From: Strigamia acuminata
Taxonomy: Eukaryota; Arthropoda; Chilopoda; Geophilomorpha; Linotaeniidae
Direction: 5' to 3'
Length of the DNA stretch: 64,000 bases
Assembly (NCBI GenBank): GCA_949358305.1
Contig: OX442314.1
Location: forward strand, 55,499,369 to 55,563,368
The translations under genes and the position numbers were made by a program. Shown one piece after another: positions 44,294 through 55,180 of the stretch; position 1 is the first letter of the stretch; each line of letters begins with the position of its first letter. The notes under the pieces were generated by a model, which ran no database searches, was not told the DNA's origin, and was given only the letters and a program-made list of their open reading frames with translations.

Positions 44294-45067
44294 ATGGAAA
44301 AAAAACGTCAGGATTTCTGTTGCAACATGTGTGATTACTCGTGTTCATATTATTCGCAATTGAGACGACACGTGCTTAAACATACTGGGGAAAAACCATT
44401 CAAGTGTCATTTCTGTGCTTATTCTACTGTTCGAAATGGGACTTTAAAAACTCATTTATTGATACATACTGGGGAAAAACCATTTAAGTGTCATTTGTGT
44501 GAATATTCTTGTGTTCAAAGTGGGGATTTAAAAAAACATTTATCAATACATACTGGGGAAAAACCATTCAAGTGTCATTTGTGTGCGTATTCTTGTGTTC
44601 AAAGTGGGACTTTAAAAACACATTTATTAATACATTCTGGGGAAAAACCATTCAAATGTCATTTGTGTGCTTTTTCTTGCATTACAAGTGGACATCTAAG
44701 ACACCACATTGCAACCCATACTGGGGAAAAACCATTCAAGTGTCATTTGTGTGCTTATTCTTGTGTCCAAAGTGGGGATTTTAAAAGACATTTATTAACA
44801 CATACTGGGGAAAAACCATTCAAGTGTCACTTGTGCGCCTATTCTTGTGTTCAAAGTGGAACTTTAAAAACTCATTTGTTAATACATACTCGGGAAAAAC
44901 CATTCGCGTGCCATTTTTGTTCTTATTCCTGCACTCAAAGTGGACAACTAGGAAGCCACATTGCAACCCGCCATACTGGGGAAAATCCATTCAAGTGTCA
45001 TGTATGTGCTCATTCCTATTCACGAAAAAATAGGCTGAAAAAACATTTAACTAAGCAGACAAAATAA
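44294..45067 (+). CDS. C2H2 zinc-finger protein 3
   Basis: 257 residues, [13 protein letters not shown]. Nine C2H2 fingers, the longest of the cluster, with near-identical repeats (CHLCAYSCVQSG followed by D/TLK and H-x3-H). The final finger ends LTKQTK, so its last zinc ligand His is Gln. High similarity between fingers at DNA level suggests repeat exchange within the array. Exon acceptor TTTTAG at 44210-44211. Likely nuclear DNA-binding; target unknown. Confidence 0.8.
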   Translation: MEKKRQDFCCNMCDYSCSYYSQLRRHVLKHTGEKPFKCHFCAYSTVRNGTLKTHLLIHTGEKPFKCHLCEYSCVQSGDLKKHLSIHTGEKPFKCHLCAYSCVQSGTLKTHLLIHSGEKPFKCHLCAFSCITSGHLRHHIATHTGEKPFKCHLCAYSCVQSGDFKRHLLTHTGEKPFKCHLCAYSCVQSGTLKTHLLIHTREKPFACHFCSYSCTQSGQLGSHIATRHTGENPFKCHVCAHSYSRKNRLKKHLTKQTK

Positions 45068-45364
45068 AAACTTTTGCATTTGATTATTACATTCATAACT
45101 CATAAATTCACCATGGTTAATTAATTTCTAATTTTATTTGTGTATTTCATTTTGGATTTTTAACATAACATTATTACTTTTTTTAACTAAAAAGTTTAGA
45201 AAACTTAAATGTGTTGAATTGTATTTTTATTTCTGGCTTAATTTCTTCATTTTTAAAACAAAAACGAAATTTGTAAAACCAGAATTTCAAATTAAATGTA
45301 AAAATCTGTTTTCTGCTTACTCCTTTTTGTGTTTACTGTATTTCACAAACAGATTATTAAAAAT

Positions 45365-45507
45365 TGTGTTATCAGGAATGACGAATGAATGACAGGTCAG
45401 TGTGAAGTCTAACTAACAAGTGATTTATTATAAGTACAAGTACAATTTATATATGTCGGGATACGTCATACGTTCGTATGACGTAAATACAATTAGCCAA
45501 TTACACA
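45365..45507. mobile_element. 143-bp TG...CA insertion with 5-bp target duplication
   Basis: TGTGTTATCAGG...AATTACACA, flanked by AAAAT on both sides (45360-45364, 45508-45512). The same place after zinc-finger gene 4 (about 50331-50345, TTAAAAATAACATTGC) lacks it. It contains the palindrome TACGTCATACG-TT-CGTATGACGTA at 45462-45485. Could be a tiny solo LTR of a family with 5-bp duplication, or a MITE. Confidence 0.75.
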
Positions 45508-45512
45508 AAAAT

Positions 45513-46624
45513 CACATTGCTTTCGGAATTGCTCATATTTTCTTCATCTGCATGTCCAGCATGCCAACATCTCTGAACATTTATACAACATTGATACATT
45601 GATACAATTGATACAATTCCAGAACGCCTTCCAAAGAAATTGCTACGGTTGGTTGTCCCATCTGTCCTCTTACACTTCATGGCAATGCACGGCGCCTTCA
45701 AATCAGTTGAGCCAATTCAAGAGCTTGTTTCAAATCAAAAGTCTTCTGGGACAGAGATTAAATCAGTTTTTTGTTGTATGTCTATTGGCTGTAATACATC
45801 TTGAAGTCGTCTTGACTTATAATTGATTAAATCCGCGCTGAAAATTTTTCCATTACTTTTTCAAAATGACAGAAAGTTGATCTTTTGTAGCAGGTGCCAT
45901 TATTCAGATTTCAGATTTCAATTGGGTTAAGATTAGGGCTGTTAGCAGACCCTGTGAGAACCCTGATACTTTCCCCTGCGTACTTGGTACTCCTTGCAGT
46001 GTGACACAACGCACCATCTTACTGGTAAACAAAATCAGACACCACTAAATTAAACTGCTGAATCGAGGGTAAGTGTGACTTTTGCATGATGTTTTGATAT
46101 TTTATTGCATTTATAGTTTATTCATTAATGTGAAGGACTCCTAAACCATGTGTGGTCATTAGACTTGTGCACGTTGCCAAAATAATGCTCATCGTTCTTT
46201 TTTTCTCCAATATCGCAACGCATTCTTGCTGAAAAAACACACAAATGGTTTATCCCACGAGAGCTAAAATAAAATTTTAAAAACACTAGATTCACCAAGA
46301 GAAGAGATTTGACTATTTGCAATGAGATAATTCTTCGAGGCTTTTTATATCTGAATGTAATTAATTTGTTTGTAAATACTGTACAGTGAGCAAAACGGGA
46401 ACATTCCGACAGGATCAATCACGACAAACAGGGGAGTGATCTGGCCACTATAAATAGAGATTCAAATTTGTTATAAACTCATAATTCTGTGTGACTCTAG
46501 ATATTATCCAAGGAGTTACGATGACGGGTCAGTTGGCCAAAATGGCTGTGCCACAAACGCACTCCAAACCAGCAACCGAACAGTAACACACAGGGAGGGA
46601 TCCCCATCAATTACTTTAAACCAC
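45513..46624. other. Non-coding, segmentally duplicated
   Basis: A TGATACA(T/A) microsatellite lies near 45594-45618. 46240-46545 resembles 52690-53290 (shared AGATTCACCAA...GAAGAGATTTGAC and GGATCAATCACGACAAACAG), where the other copy keeps an ENaC exon that is missing here. Confidence 0.5.
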
Positions 46625-47552
46625 TGTGGTGATCTCAAAATATTTCACCACTTAGAAGATAAATTTATTTGTCTTTTAAGTAATTTGACTGTGGCACACG
46701 CCAAGTCAGATCATGTGACCGAGGGGAGAAATCCTCTCTAGGCACATATCACCCCAGGTTGTCCGGGGTGAAAACGGCAATTAACCGTTATGGTGCAATA
46801 ATCCTTTGTTGCACTAGTTTGAGCTAATTGCGCAGATTATCTGCGCAATATTGAAGCGTGCCGGGCTCGCGCCCTAGCTTCAATCGGGACTCTGAAATAA
46901 TACACACAAACCTCAACATCACTGCTTTTGCTCCCGAAGAAAAGTATTGACAGAGGACCGTGTGAATTTCAGTTTCGCCTGCTATCTTTGTGCACCAACG
47001 TACAAAGCCAGCAATCCAGCTTAAATTAGCCGTCGCTAATTTCAGCTATCGAGAAGTAGAAGTTCCCGAGTGACGTGAACCATCGCCGTCGCAAGTGCGC
47101 GAACACTTGCCACCGCCATCGAACGCCAGCCGGACGCCTGCCCGCGTGAACCATCGCCATCGAGCCGTCGTACGTCGAGCAGAAGAGCTCACGAGACCCA
47201 TCGTCCAAGGACCATCGTTCGTAGTTACGAGGAAGACAACCGTCTTCTTAACAACGTTGAGTTGTAAAGCGCCATTTTGACGCTTTTAGCTTGCAACAAT
47301 CGTTGCAAGCATTTCTTTTGTTCTTTCACATTATTCAGCGACTAGTCGCTTTCGTATTATTTATTCTCATATTATATTGTAAAATTGTCAAATAAAAAGT
47401 GTGCATTTGAATTGATAAAACTGTCTTTTTATTTTTCTCTAAAATTAACCCTAGATAATTTAAGGCCGCGATATAAGTCTATTTTAGCATTCACCTGCGG
47501 TAACTCACGTTATATTACTAGAATTTAGTGTGATAAAACCCGGATCGCAGCA
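46625..47552 (+). mobile_element. Solo LTR (Gypsy-type), plus strand
   Basis: 928 bp, TGTGGTGATCTCAAAATA to CCGGATCGCAGCA, flanked by CCAC (46621-46624, 47553-47556). Related to the solo LTR at 7542-8606 by both ends. AATAAA at 47391-47396. From about 46669 to 47350 it is a chain of hairpins, e.g. 46749-46771 (TCACCCC), 46827-46849 (ATTGCGCAGAT), 46850-46884 (ATTGAAGC), 47023-47042 (AAATTAGC), 47091-47110 (GCAAGTG), 47289-47310 (GCTTGCAAC), 47337-47350. Confidence 0.75.
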
Positions 47553-47556
47553 CCAC

Positions 47557-48825
47557 ATACTTTAAAGTAAAACAGAAACTATATGACTACAGTTAGACAA
47601 CCTTGACAACAAACTTGTAAAATTAATCCACCTTGGAACACCGATTTTATCCAACTAAACACTCTTCTACGCAGTCTACAAGTCAATCAATAAAAAACAG
47701 GTTGACTCACCATAGTAACAACTCTGCGTTCATAAATCGAATTACTTAATAACTACACATTTAATTATCCATAGCACGACATCACCGCCAAGGGAAATCA
47801 GTGCAAATACTAGGGGGAGTTCAAATTCGTTTAATATGAGAATTGCGTGTATAAATTTCCAGTTAGAGCACGATAAAATTGAGTATGGTTTACCATACCT
47901 ATCTACTGTTAGGAGCACACACTGTAAATACCGGGAGTTTTAGAAGTCTCGAGGTCGCACAGAATCGAAGGAAATGGAGGATGCGTCGTGCAGTGAAGTC
48001 GACATCGAGGAGGTGTTTTTCGGTTGAGAAGCGATGACGCAGAACCGGAAATACTTTTTAGTAGCATAAATTGTCATAATCTTTCTTTTGTCTTTGTTTT
48101 GTAAAGTGTGAACCCCGAATAAATCAGTGTAATTTCCAATTTACAACATGCAGCATGTCTTGAATTTTTAGTCATTTTTCAATCCAGTTCGATCGTAAGT
48201 TTTGATGCAGTTTTTGTGAAATATCAACGTGCAGATCTCTTTTGAACTTTCAAAGTCTACTTGTAACTTAAATAATTGTCTTTGAGTTTCACTTCCTCAA
48301 TAAGACCAGAGATCCTTGCGATAACAATTTACATGGCTGTTTGTATAGTATCCTTGCATCATGAACAATTTTACTTGCAGGTATATTTTTTTATTTATCA
48401 AACCATCGTACCCATTACAAAAGCACAATATAGTAATTGTTGTTAAACGTTAGATGCTTAAGGGTAAAATATACCAATTTAGTATCAAGGTGTATGTGTT
48501 TAGAGACAATTAATTGACGATGAAATGTTAAATTTACTGAATAAATCGGAGAAATCAGTTCTAAACGTCGTTTGGCAAAACATCCGTCCACTACTGCGCC
48601 TCCATCTGACTCGTGCTGTGCACGACTGTTTGCGAACTTGTCAAGTTAAATAAAAGCCTTTAAAAAAGGAAGTCTTTTGCAAACACGATCCCAATTCGAC
48701 AAATGATCTGAGCAAGTCATTTTTTTTATATACATTCGTTCATATTTTGGGAATCTTTTCTTGAAAAATTTTCTTTAAAATCTATACTATATCCTGATGC
48801 GATTTTCTAGTTCAATACTTTTCAG
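47557..48825. other. Non-coding; contains the start of zinc-finger unit 4
   Basis: A stretch at about 47907-48148 begins TGTTAGGAGCAC and ends AATTTACAACA with AATAAA shortly before the end; it may be an LTR remnant but I find no matching target duplication. From about 48515 the sequence repeats the block before zinc-finger gene 1 (compare 24943-25150). Confidence 0.4.
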
Positions 48826-48966
48826 TGCAACAATGTAAAACTCAACTGGAGTTGGAATGCCCGCCATGACACCTCATTCTCACGGAACGACGAACATCAA
48901 CGTGTTGCATGCGGTCAAAACGGGTACTGAGTAACGATAAATACCTTGCAGAATACTCGTAATTCT
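48826..48966 (+). other. Candidate leader exon of zinc-finger gene 4
   Basis: Conserved block after TTTTCAG, with a 1-bp deletion relative to the paralogues (CGACGAACATC), which argues against it being coding. Confidence 0.4.
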
Positions 48967-49365
48967 GTAAATATAATTTAGCGCAATGCTTATGGATTTT
49001 AATTTTGTAAATAGAAATGAATTTTTTTAGAGGTTTCAGTCCAAACAAGACAGATTGGGCGCGCTATTTCGCCAAATTGTTAAGCCTATCGCTGTGATCG
49101 TGTCGATCTTCTTTGTGATCTCCTCGAGACTCTTAGCATAATTACCCAGAAATTTCAGCAGGTTTTAGTTCGTTGATTCAACTTCTTTGCACTGTGAGCT
49201 ATCAATTCCATCCTCAGTGAACACTGAACACGGCATGATTTTTTATGAAGTTAGTTAATTGTTTTTCTTGTTTTAATTTTAGGATGAATGTTCGTTTTGT
49301 GACACAAACAGTCGCTGCCAATGCTCCACTCAAGTTCACATTGAATTACTTCACAAAAATCAAAA

Positions 49366-50001
49366 ATGGAAAAAAAACGTCAGGATATCTGTTGCAACGT
49401 GTGTGATTATTCGTGTTCATATTTTTCGCATTTGAAACAACACATGCTGAAACATACTGGCGAAAAACCATTCAAGTGTCATTTGTGTGAATTTTCTTGT
49501 TCTCGTAGTTGGACTTTAAAAATACATTCATTTATACATTCTGGGACAAAACCATTCAAGTGCCATTTGTGTGATTTTTCTTGCGTTCAAAGTGGGAATT
49601 TAAAAACTCATTTGTTAATACATACTGGGGAAAAACCATTCAAGTGTCATGTGTGTGATCATTCTAGTGTTCATAGTGGGGATTTAAAAAGACATTTATT
49701 AAGACATTCTGGGGAAAAACCATTCAAGTGTCATTTGTGTGCTTTTACCTGCATTCAAAGTGGGCAATTAAGAAGCCACATTGCAACCCGCCATACTGGG
49801 GAAAATCCATTCAAATGTCATTTATGTTCTTATTCTTGTGTTCAAAGTGGGGATTTAAAGAGACATTTATTAATACATACTGGGGAAAGTCCATTCAAGT
49901 GTCATTTGAGTGCTTTTTCCTGCACTCAAAGTGGAAATTTAAGAAGCCACAATGCAATCCATACAAGAGAAAACCCATTCAAGTGTCATGTATGTGCTTA
50001 A
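49366..50001 (+). pseudogene. C2H2 zinc-finger protein 4 (truncated)
   Basis: 211 codons, MEKKRQDICCNVC. Seven fingers; finger 7 has Ser for its second Cys (CHLSAF), and an eighth stops after CHVCA because the following His codon is replaced by TAA (TGTGCTTAATCC against TGTGCTCATTCC in the paralogues). Fingers 1-6 keep all zinc ligands, so a shortened protein could still bind DNA. Exon acceptor at 49281-49282. Confidence 0.75.
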
Positions 50002-50900
50002 TCCTATTCACGAAATTATAGCCTGAAAAAATATTTTACTTAGCACACAAATTAAAAACTTTTGCATTTGTTTATTACGTTCATAACTCTTAAATTCACC
50101 ATGGTTAATTAATTTTTAATTTTATTTGTGTATTTCATTATTACTTTTTTAACTGAAAAGTTTAGAAAACTTAAATGTGTTGAATTGTATTTTTTTTTTT
50201 GTTTTTTAGTTTAATTTCTTAATTTTAAAAACAACCGAAAACTCTAAAACTAGAATTTCAAATAAAATGTAATAATTTCTTTTCTGCTTACTCCTTTTTG
50301 TGTTTACTGTATTTGACAAACAAATTATTAAAAATAACATTGCTTTCGGTATTGTTCATATTTTCTTCAACTGCGTGTCCAACATGCCAACATCTCTGAA
50401 CATTTATTAAATGACTTGTCCGAAATTGACTTCCACATAGATTTTCCGGATTTTAGTTAGTTAAAGGACAGTCCTTGTCACATCTATGTCACATTCAATT
50501 TCAAACTGTTTGAGATTATTACTTTTAACAATTTCAGTAATAATGTCAGAAAATATTGAGTGAACAATGTTTTTTAGTTTTTGTTCAACAACATTTTATG
50601 TAAACTTAAGCAATTTGAACAGTTGCCCTGTCGGATGGCAAAGATAGCCATGTGATTTTATATCTGTTAAAACATTAATACAATTTTTAGGAGAGACATC
50701 AGACAGTTCAAGCAGGAACGTTTTTTATGTCCAAGGCTGTACATGAATTGAAGTTGGGAAGGATGTGTGTCTGTACCACACCCTTGCTGAATAAGACCAA
50801 AAAACAGCTGAAAAGAGAAAAATATTGTAATTTACAGTTGTTTACAAAGATTAAATTATTTGATGATTCTATTATAACGTTTATGCATGTGTTTGCAATG
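50002..50900. other. 3' flank of zinc-finger gene 4
   Basis: AT-rich; 50002-50470 follows the shared 3' flank of the cluster. No gene seen. Confidence 0.4.
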
Positions 50901-50907
50901 TCAGCGA

Positions 50908-50949
50908 TAGCGCATGGCTGAGTAGTCGAAGATGGAGGTTTCAAGTCCG
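50908..50949 (+). repeat. tRNA-like pol III boxes, possible SINE head
   Basis: TAGCGCATGG (A-box-like) and, 20 bp on, GGTTTCAAGTCCG (B-box-like). No complete cloverleaf is evident and no second copy is in the window. Confidence 0.25.
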
Positions 50950-52940
50950 AGAGGTAGGTGTAGACTTATGAGGCGCAGTGGCGGTGTTGAAATCACCTAA
51001 AAACGAGCGTGGCAAAAGATATCGTATCGTCTCGACCTGAGACGATAGCGCACCCGACGTAAGGTCGCTTATATGTGCGTGAAACGAACTAAAAGCACTT
51101 ATTAATGTGCTGAATTACCGTGCAATAATGTCAAAATATAAATAAACGATTTAATAGACATTTTGCTTACATATAAGTTCAAATTTTCTTAGAAACGGGT
51201 GAAAGGAGCACACGGCTCTGTGTGCCGCCATTTTGGATACGGATAATAACATAACAACACCATCTGGTGTTAATTACAAACGAAACAAATATATAATATC
51301 TTACATAGCGCATGATACCTCCTGCATATCGTGGAAAAACAATGTAGGAAAGTGCTTAATGCTGTTAAGTATTGGTAAATCACGGGATATAAGAGTAAAC
51401 ACTTTGGAAATACAATATTCACAGGAAAGAATTGAATACATCGAGATACTGTAAATTATAAATGGAATAGTAATAATATCGATATAAAAGTATCCCTGGA
51501 TTCGTATTGTATCAAATAACGTTAAATACACCTACAGAAGATGCTGGACATCTTGGTGTTGTATTCGAACTTGTGGCGAAGAGATGTACGGGTAGTAGTA
51601 TCTGGGTTGTAAAATTCAGCAATGATCTGGGTCGGGTGAACTGGGTTCCGGATTACGACAGGATTTTCCTCAGGTGTTTTACAATAAACGCGGAACGGGT
51701 AAGAAAAGTGGTGATGTTGCGGAATTCTCTTCTGGAGGGCAGCACCTTTTTAGCACAAGTTGACGCACCATCAAACAACAATTCCAGCTGATACAGTATA
51801 CTGATGCCGAAAGGTTCTTAGAACACTCACCTGGTGGGAAAAGCGTATACTAGTAGCGGCCTGCCCTCCAAAAGGGAACTTTGGTTATTTTTAGATACCC
51901 CTTGTATTATTATTGCAGGATCAAAACAGTTTAATGGAAAGCAGAAATATGCATCGCAAACCACCCGATATAAACTCTTCGTTAGGCACACACGGCTCTT
52001 CTTTTGTGCTCAGAAACGAATACTGTTAAAATATTACTTCAATCGATCAACATTTTGATGTAGAACTAGGAACTACGTCCAAACGGGACAGTTCTTTTTG
52101 GAGTAAATTTCAACCAGTGCAAGCAACAGAAATAGCCACTGAAGCCGACTCCAATTGTTTGCAATGTCAAAATGGGAAACTTTTTCCATCGCGAATGGCG
52201 TTTAAACAACCCCTGAAATCAACATTGTATCAACAACATAACCCAATGCGCACAGAAACATTTCATACTTCTCCCACCTCAGACCAATACTGATAGCAAA
52301 TATATCAACAAACGACAACAACAACTCCTAGCGCCACTCCTACCGGGATGTATTTCTATGTTATGGCTTAGTAACTACTATGCCACTCTGTAAAATTTTT
52401 TGTTAGTGATTTGAAGGTTGAGTATGGTTCCTAATTGAGTAATTGACGGCGTTTATACCTATACATACACATCTGAAAAACTAAAAACCAAGGACTTTAA
52501 AGCTTAGGGCTCATAATCGTGGGCTTCCAAAGTTCTGCACACAATCTTTATAGTTTTGAGTGGAAACCTTTTAATGTGGATTAATTATTATTATTACTTG
52601 TGTCACTGAGAAGCCATAAAATAATACATGTAAACCGGCCCTACGTACTACAAATTAAAAATCAAATGGTTCATCACACTTGAGCTAAAATAGTACAGTA
52701 TTATTAAAATATTAGATTCACCAACAGAAGAGATTTGACTATTTGCAATACTATACATGAAAATTTCTATTTTTTGCAGGCATATCCATGTATAATTTCA
52801 AGCTCATTGCAAGCTCAGAATGTTCCAATGACGTGTTCACTGATATAAAAGTGTGTAATGGTTAACACAATTGAAAAATATATTTTACAGACACCAAAAT
52901 GTTTATTGTGCTTGTTGATTATCTAATTATACTTAACTCT
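50950..52940. other. Non-coding, several hairpins
   Basis: Hairpins at 51025-51047 (TATCGTCTC, 5-nt loop), 51094-51111 (AGCAC) and 51208-51225 (GCACAC). A frame at 51507-51791 has no motif I recognise. Confidence 0.35.
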
Positions 52941-53168
52941 TTAGTTGTGAACACGTGCCAAAAGGTGTGATTCTGTGTTTTTGATCAGTCCCCTTATGGA
53001 CGTTTGGCTCATACAATAATAATGTATACAATTTACATGGAAGCACACAAATTTGTACCGTGCCATATAGTTTCCTCTTCCAAATGTGATCTTTTTGATT
53101 ATTTCAACAGAGTAGTCCAAATTCCAAAGTTTTGACTGGTCAAAATGAGATAATTCTTCGAGGATCAA
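52941..53168 (-). pseudogene. DEG/ENaC ectodomain exon remnant
   Basis: Minus strand: SKLWNLDYSVEIIKKITFGR resembles VWNLNYSFKVVQDTFAYD in the TM1 exon of the 5-kb channel gene. It lies downstream of the TM1 remnant at 53330-53570 on the same strand. No complete gene can be built. Confidence 0.5.
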
Positions 53169-53329
53169 TCACGACAAACAGGAAACAGGGGCGTGATCTG
53201 GTCACTATAATCTGTTATGAACTTATAATACTGTGTGATTCTACTAGTAGATAAGTTACTATCCTAAGAGTCACGATGAGAGGTCAGTTTTCCAAAATAG
53301 CCTAACTTATTTGATACGATTATTCCAAC

Positions 53330-53570
53330 CCAGATACCAATTTTGTTCACTGTAACTCTTGAATTTGATGGTATGCAAACAGACACCGGTGGGAGCTGAA
53401 AGTGCTCCAATTCCCTTTGAAACACATCAACAGCCTTTGGTTCGGTTGAGAAATACGAAATGCAATCGTGCATTTGGTAGCAATAAACGAGAAAACAGAT
53501 GACCGACAAGCAATGTCCCAAAACAACTAAATGCGTGCGAACGTGTGTGGTCCAGAAGAATGTAAAACTC
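53330..53570 (-). pseudogene. DEG/ENaC TM1 exon remnant
   Basis: Minus strand: TM1 ([20 protein letters not shown]) followed by [20 protein letters not shown], closely matching PKAVDVYEEKLETFKLPNVH of the 5-kb gene. Upstream it runs straight into the leader block of zinc-finger gene 5, so the two are arranged head to head. Confidence 0.6.
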
Positions 53571-53585
53571 TGGTGGAATTTCCAG

Positions 53586-53727
53586 TACAACAATGTGAAA
53601 CTCATCTGGAATTGGAATGCCCGCCATGACACCTCATCCTCTCGGAACGACGAAACATCAACGTGTCGTGTGCAGCTAAAACGGGCACTAGGAAACAGAA
53701 AATACCTCGCTGAATACACGCATATCC
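53586..53727 (+). other. Candidate leader exon of zinc-finger gene 5
   Basis: Conserved block after ATTTCCAG, ending at ATCC|GTAAAT. The acceptor of the next exon is mutated here (TTTCGG in place of TTTTAGG near 54018). Confidence 0.4.
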
Positions 53728-54104
53728 GTAAATATAATTTAGCGCAATGCTTCTTGATTTCTTTTTGTGAATGGAAATGAATTTTTTTCGATGTTTCAGC
53801 GCAAATAAGACAGATTGGGCGCGCTATTTCGCCGAATCATTAAGCCTATCATCGCGATCGTGTCGATCTCCTCTCTGATATCTACGAGACCCAGTAATTT
53901 CAGCAGATTTTACTTCGTTGATTCAACTTCTTTGCACTGTGAGCCATCAATTCCATCCTCAGTGTACACGGCATGATTTTTTTATCAGGTTATTTAATTA
54001 TTTTTCTTGTTTTAATTTCGGGTGAAGTATTCATTTTGTGATAAATACAGTCGCTGCCAATCTTCCACTCAAGTTCGTATTGCATTACTTCAAAAAAATC
54101 AAAA

Positions 54105-54315
54105 ATGAAGATAAAACGTCAGGATTTCTGTTGCAACCTGTGTGATTATTCGGGTTTATATTATTCGCAATTGAAACAACACGTGCTTAAACATACTGGG
54201 GAAAAACCATTCAAGTGTCATTTGTGTAATTATTCTTGTGTTCGAAATGGGGATTTAAAAAAACATTTGTTAATACATACTGGGGAAAAGCCATTCAAGT
54301 GCCATTTGTGTGCTT
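54105..54315 (+). pseudogene. C2H2 zinc-finger protein 5, cut by Gypsy copy 3
   Basis: [13 protein letters not shown], two complete fingers and the start of a third (CHLCA), then the LTR of Gypsy copy 3 begins at 54316. The frame runs about ten codons into the LTR before a stop. The remainder of the gene should lie beyond the far end of the element, outside the window. Confidence 0.85.
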
Positions 54316-55136
54316 TGTCGCGTCCTACTTTGTATAGGTTTAAATAGCGCTAACGTGTAATACTTTACCTGTGATCAATTATGCAAATACCCAAATGAAT
54401 ACCAAATGTATGTAAATAAACAGTTAATTTATTCACCAGGCTTTATGCCTTTAAAATACACTCAGTAATAATTCTAGAGTCGACGTGGTCAGCGTCGAAC
54501 AAAGGATTTCTCAAGATGGCGTCGTCGATTCCGCGTGGTCGGCGGAACAAAGGCGGCGTCTCGAGTTGTCGTTAATTCGTCACGGATTCGTCTTCACGGA
54601 CGCGGTAGAATGCTCTTTCGAGTCTTCTATCCGTGCCTGTTGTCTAGGGTTTGGTTTAGTGTCGCAGAGGCCTCGTCTAGGAACTCTGGGGTTCCCTACA
54701 AAGCACTCGGACACTTACTTCGGCGAATAATCGTCTGGGCGATTATTCTGGGTGATTTCACAAGGGCTATTCTCGTGCTTTCGCAGGAATAGCTCGCAAG
54801 TGACTTCGTGAGAGTTACAGTTTGCACTTTACTCAGCGATCCTCGATCAATCCTAACTTGTAGTTGAAGTTGGCCTGACGGTGAGGTAGTTGCTGTGTTC
54901 TTGGTGTCGTTTGTGTAAGTTCTTACTTTAGGCGGGAAACACAGCCTTTTATGCAGTGGGGTGAAGGGCCGGCGATCAACCAATGGGGGCTGACCACCAG
55001 CCACTTCCTCCCCCTCGGGGCACACACCTGCCATGGGGAGGTGGAGCCAACTCGGGGGGGAACGACTCTTCAATCATAGTGACTCAGAGGACAAGTATCC
55101 GCCCTGGGGGGACACCTATCCAACTGGGTCACCACA
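54316..55136 (-). repeat. 3' LTR, Gypsy copy 3
   Basis: 821 bp; more different from copies 1 and 2 than they are from each other, for example at 54466-54495. Confidence 0.95.
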
Positions 55137-55180
55137 CGTCCCTCCTCCAGCTTCGATCTCGGATCGGAGCGATCTCAATT

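Noticed and set aside
51507-51791. 94-codon plus-strand frame
   Set aside because: No recognisable motif, no paralogue in the window, and codon pattern unremarkable.
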